Assembly (NCBI GenBank): GCA_045545665.1
Contig: JAZQBL010000038.1
Coordinates: 1-9,622 of the forward strand
Source of the DNA: RGIG7213 sp045545665
Lineage (GTDB): Bacteria; Bacillota; Clostridia; Oscillospirales; CAG-272
DNA: 9,622 nucleotides
Direction of reading: 5' to 3'
Part shown: piece after piece, positions 8,064 to 9,622 of the stretch
How positions within the stretch are numbered: position 1 is the first letter of the stretch
How the letters are laid out: the number at the start of each line of letters is the position of its first letter
The notes under the pieces: model-generated
Told to the model about the DNA's origin: nothing
Databases searched by the model: none
What the model saw: only the letters and a program-made list of their open reading frames with translations
Position numbers and translations under genes: made by a program

Positions 8064-9305
8064 ATGTCGGAGAGAGCTATATTACACATAGATATGAATA
8101 ACTTTTATGCATCGGTTGAGTGTATGCTGAATCCGGAACTTAAACCGTATCCTATAGCTGTATGCGGAAACCAAGAAGAACGACATGGAATAGTTTTAGC
8201 GAAGAATTATGCGGCAAAAGCACTTGGTGTAAGCACAGGTGAAGCGATATGGCAAGCGAAGATGAAATGCATGGATCTAATTGTAGTACCGCCTCATTAT
8301 GATCAATATATGAGATTTTCAAAATTGGCTCGTGATATATACTCAAGATATACTGATCTTATAGAACCATTTGGAATGGACGAGGTCTGGGCCGATGTAA
8401 CAGGCAGCCAAGCAATTTTTGGTTCATCGCTTGAAATTGCGGAAAAAATAAGAAAAACGGTAAAATACGAACTTGGACTTACCGTCTCTATAGGCGTTTC
8501 CTTTAATAAGATTTTTTCTAAATTGGGCAGTGATATGAAGAAACCGGATGCAATAACTGTGATACCAAAAGAAACGTTTCGGGAGATGATATGGAATTTA
8601 CCTACATCCGATATGCTGGGTGTCGGCAGAGCTACTTCAAAAAAACTTTCAAGTGTGGGTATCAATACAATAGGGGATATTGCAAGATTCCCGTGTGATT
8701 TTTTTAGAAAACGGTTGGGAAAGTGCGGTGTTGCTCTGTGGCGTTTTGCTAACGGTTTGGATGAATCTCAAGTAACTGTACGTGATATAGAGATGCCTGA
8801 CCAATCTGTAGGACACGGAATGACCGCAATTCAGGACTTAGAAAATGATGCCGAAGTGTGGAAGTTTATTCTTGAACTTGCGCAGGATATAGGTCATAAG
8901 TTACACATATTTAATAAAAGGGCAATGGGGGTTGCAATTTACGTAAGAGATAAAGAACTGTTTACAAAACAATGGCAATGTACTTTGGATATGCCCACGC
9001 AGAGTTCTTCGTGTATTGCAGAAAAAGCATTTTCTCTTTTTGTAGATAATTACGCTTGGAAGTACCCAATAAGGTCATTGACGGTTCGTGCAATTAATTT
9101 GGTATCGTTCAATACCGAATATCAACTTAATATGTTTTTGGATTCCGAAAAAATGCTGAAAAATGAAATGTTAGATAAGACAGTTGAAGATTTGCGCTGT
9201 CGTTTCGGAAAGAAAATAATACGCAAAGCATGTCTTCTGGATAATAAAAAGATGTCGGATAAAGGTAATCCCAACATCATAATGCCGACAGGAATACCTA
9301 TATAG
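8064..9305 (+). CDS. Y-family translesion DNA polymerase (DinB/UmuC type)
   Basis: A 413-residue error-prone polymerase that copies past damaged bases. The catalytic acidic residues are D10 (HIDMNNFYASVE) and D106/E107 (EPFGMDEVWADVTG). The steric-gate position, matching F13 of E. coli DinB, is Y15, as in UmuC. SIGVSFNKIFSKLGSDMKKP (142-161) is the typical palm motif. A helix-hairpin-helix thumb lies at about 184-207 (LGVGRATSKKL). The little-finger domain follows at about 240-345, and QLNMF (354-358) is a probable sliding-clamp binding motif. The fingers motif NYAAKALGVSTGEAIWQ lacks the usual YxAR arginine and is closer to the UmuC form than to Pol IV. Its length is intermediate, so I give no gene symbol. 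AAAGGA at 8052-8057 is the ribosome site. The gene is driven by the promoter at 7975-8003, likely controlled by the divergent S24 repressor, and shares its transcript with the small gene 51 bp downstream. Confidence 0.95.
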   Translation: MSERAILHIDMNNFYASVECMLNPELKPYPIAVCGNQEERHGIVLAKNYAAKALGVSTGEAIWQAKMKCMDLIVVPPHYDQYMRFSKLARDIYSRYTDLIEPFGMDEVWADVTGSQAIFGSSLEIAEKIRKTVKYELGLTVSIGVSFNKIFSKLGSDMKKPDAITVIPKETFREMIWNLPTSDMLGVGRATSKKLSSVGINTIGDIARFPCDFFRKRLGKCGVALWRFANGLDESQVTVRDIEMPDQSVGHGMTAIQDLENDAEVWKFILELAQDIGHKLHIFNKRAMGVAIYVRDKELFTKQWQCTLDMPTQSSSCIAEKAFSLFVDNYAWKYPIRSLTVRAINLVSFNTEYQLNMFLDSEKMLKNEMLDKTVEDLRCRFGKKIIRKACLLDNKKMSDKGNPNIIMPTGIPI

Positions 9306-9356
9306 GAGATAGAATTAAAAATAAAGAAAAAGTAAAAATAAATGCGGAGGTATATT

Positions 9357-9622
9357 ATGCAAGTAGTTAAGTATGTAAAACAGCCTGTAGCGGTTTCTGT
9401 TGTGATTATGACAGATGGAAAGGTTATTCCGAAAAAAATTCAGTGGAAAGATGGTTGTAAGTATAAGATTGACAAGGTCTGCAAAGTAGAGCGTGCAGCT
9501 TCTACTAAAGTCGGAGGATGTGGATTGAGGTATACTGTTATGATAGAAGGACTTCCGCATTATCTCTTTGATGAGGAAGGGCGATGGTTTATGGAAGATC
9601 AGGTGATAACTGAGGTGAGGGG
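9357..9622 (+). CDS. Small conserved-looking protein downstream of the polymerase, partial (cut by window end)
   Basis: The open frame runs from ATG 9357 to the window edge (88 complete codons, no stop). GGAGG at 9346-9350 is six bases upstream, and the gap of 51 bp to the polymerase has no terminator, so it should be the second gene of that operon. The predicted protein is beta-rich, with QPVAVSVV, VIPKKIQWKDG, YKIDKVCKVERA, a Gly-rich turn GGCGLRYTVMIEG, and HYLFDEEGRWFME near the visible end. Small proteins of this layout (a Trp after a basic strand, a Tyr-x-Ile/Val-Asp strand and a late GRW) commonly follow Y-family polymerase genes. DUF6504 in ImuB-type cassettes is an analogue I recall, but homology is not established. 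It may be an accessory factor of the translesion polymerase; that role is inferred from position only. It is not the YolD family usual in Bacilli, as far as I can judge. Confidence 0.8.
   Translation, partial: MQVVKYVKQPVAVSVVIMTDGKVIPKKIQWKDGCKYKIDKVCKVERAASTKVGGCGLRYTVMIEGLPHYLFDEEGRWFMEDQVITEVR

Noticed and set aside
9315..9560. 81-codon - strand ORF near the window end
   Set aside because: Antisense to the small gene at 9357, which has a good ribosome site and operon position.

Overview
The window looks like an AT-rich chromosomal stretch from a Gram-positive, Clostridia-type bacterium, possibly a gut or rumen Oscillospiraceae/Ruminococcaceae relative. Evidence for this is the GGAGG-type ribosome sites, the consensus sigma-A promoters, and a very long secreted RHS protein of WapA-like layout (signal peptide, DNRLRE region, carbohydrate-binding-like modules, YD repeats). 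The taxonomic placement is inferred from gene style only.

Region 1 (33-6588, + strand) is a polymorphic toxin locus. It encodes a 2069-residue secreted RHS/YD-repeat protein that ends in a standard RHS core and a variable, basic C-terminal tip of about 168 residues. Four bases further on is a small acidic protein in the classical immunity position. The tip and the small gene use more A/T-ending codons than the RHS body, as expected for an exchangeable toxin/immunity cassette.

Region 2 (6589-7171) has no convincing gene but is full of complementary segments. At least six strong stems can be drawn by hand. They are enclosed by a closing pair of segments at 6600-6606 and 7055-7061 and followed by a terminator-type hairpin at 7079-7121. 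Three G-U pairs point to + strand transcription. This is a candidate large multi-branched noncoding RNA of about 460-520 nt and is the most unusual thing in the window.

Region 3 (7172-9622) is a DNA-damage-response (SOS mutagenesis) cassette. A divergent S24-type self-cleaving repressor (- strand) faces a Y-family translesion polymerase and a small conserved-looking protein cut by the window end (+ strand). The 181-bp intergenic region carries two back-to-back near-perfect sigma-A promoters and repeated TTGGA/TCCAA half-sites, including an inverted repeat over the polymerase start site. The likely logic is that the repressor silences both promoters until activated RecA stimulates its self-cleavage, after which the polymerase and its small partner are made. 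There is no sign that regions 1 and 3 are functionally linked; they meet at the hairpin at 7079-7121.
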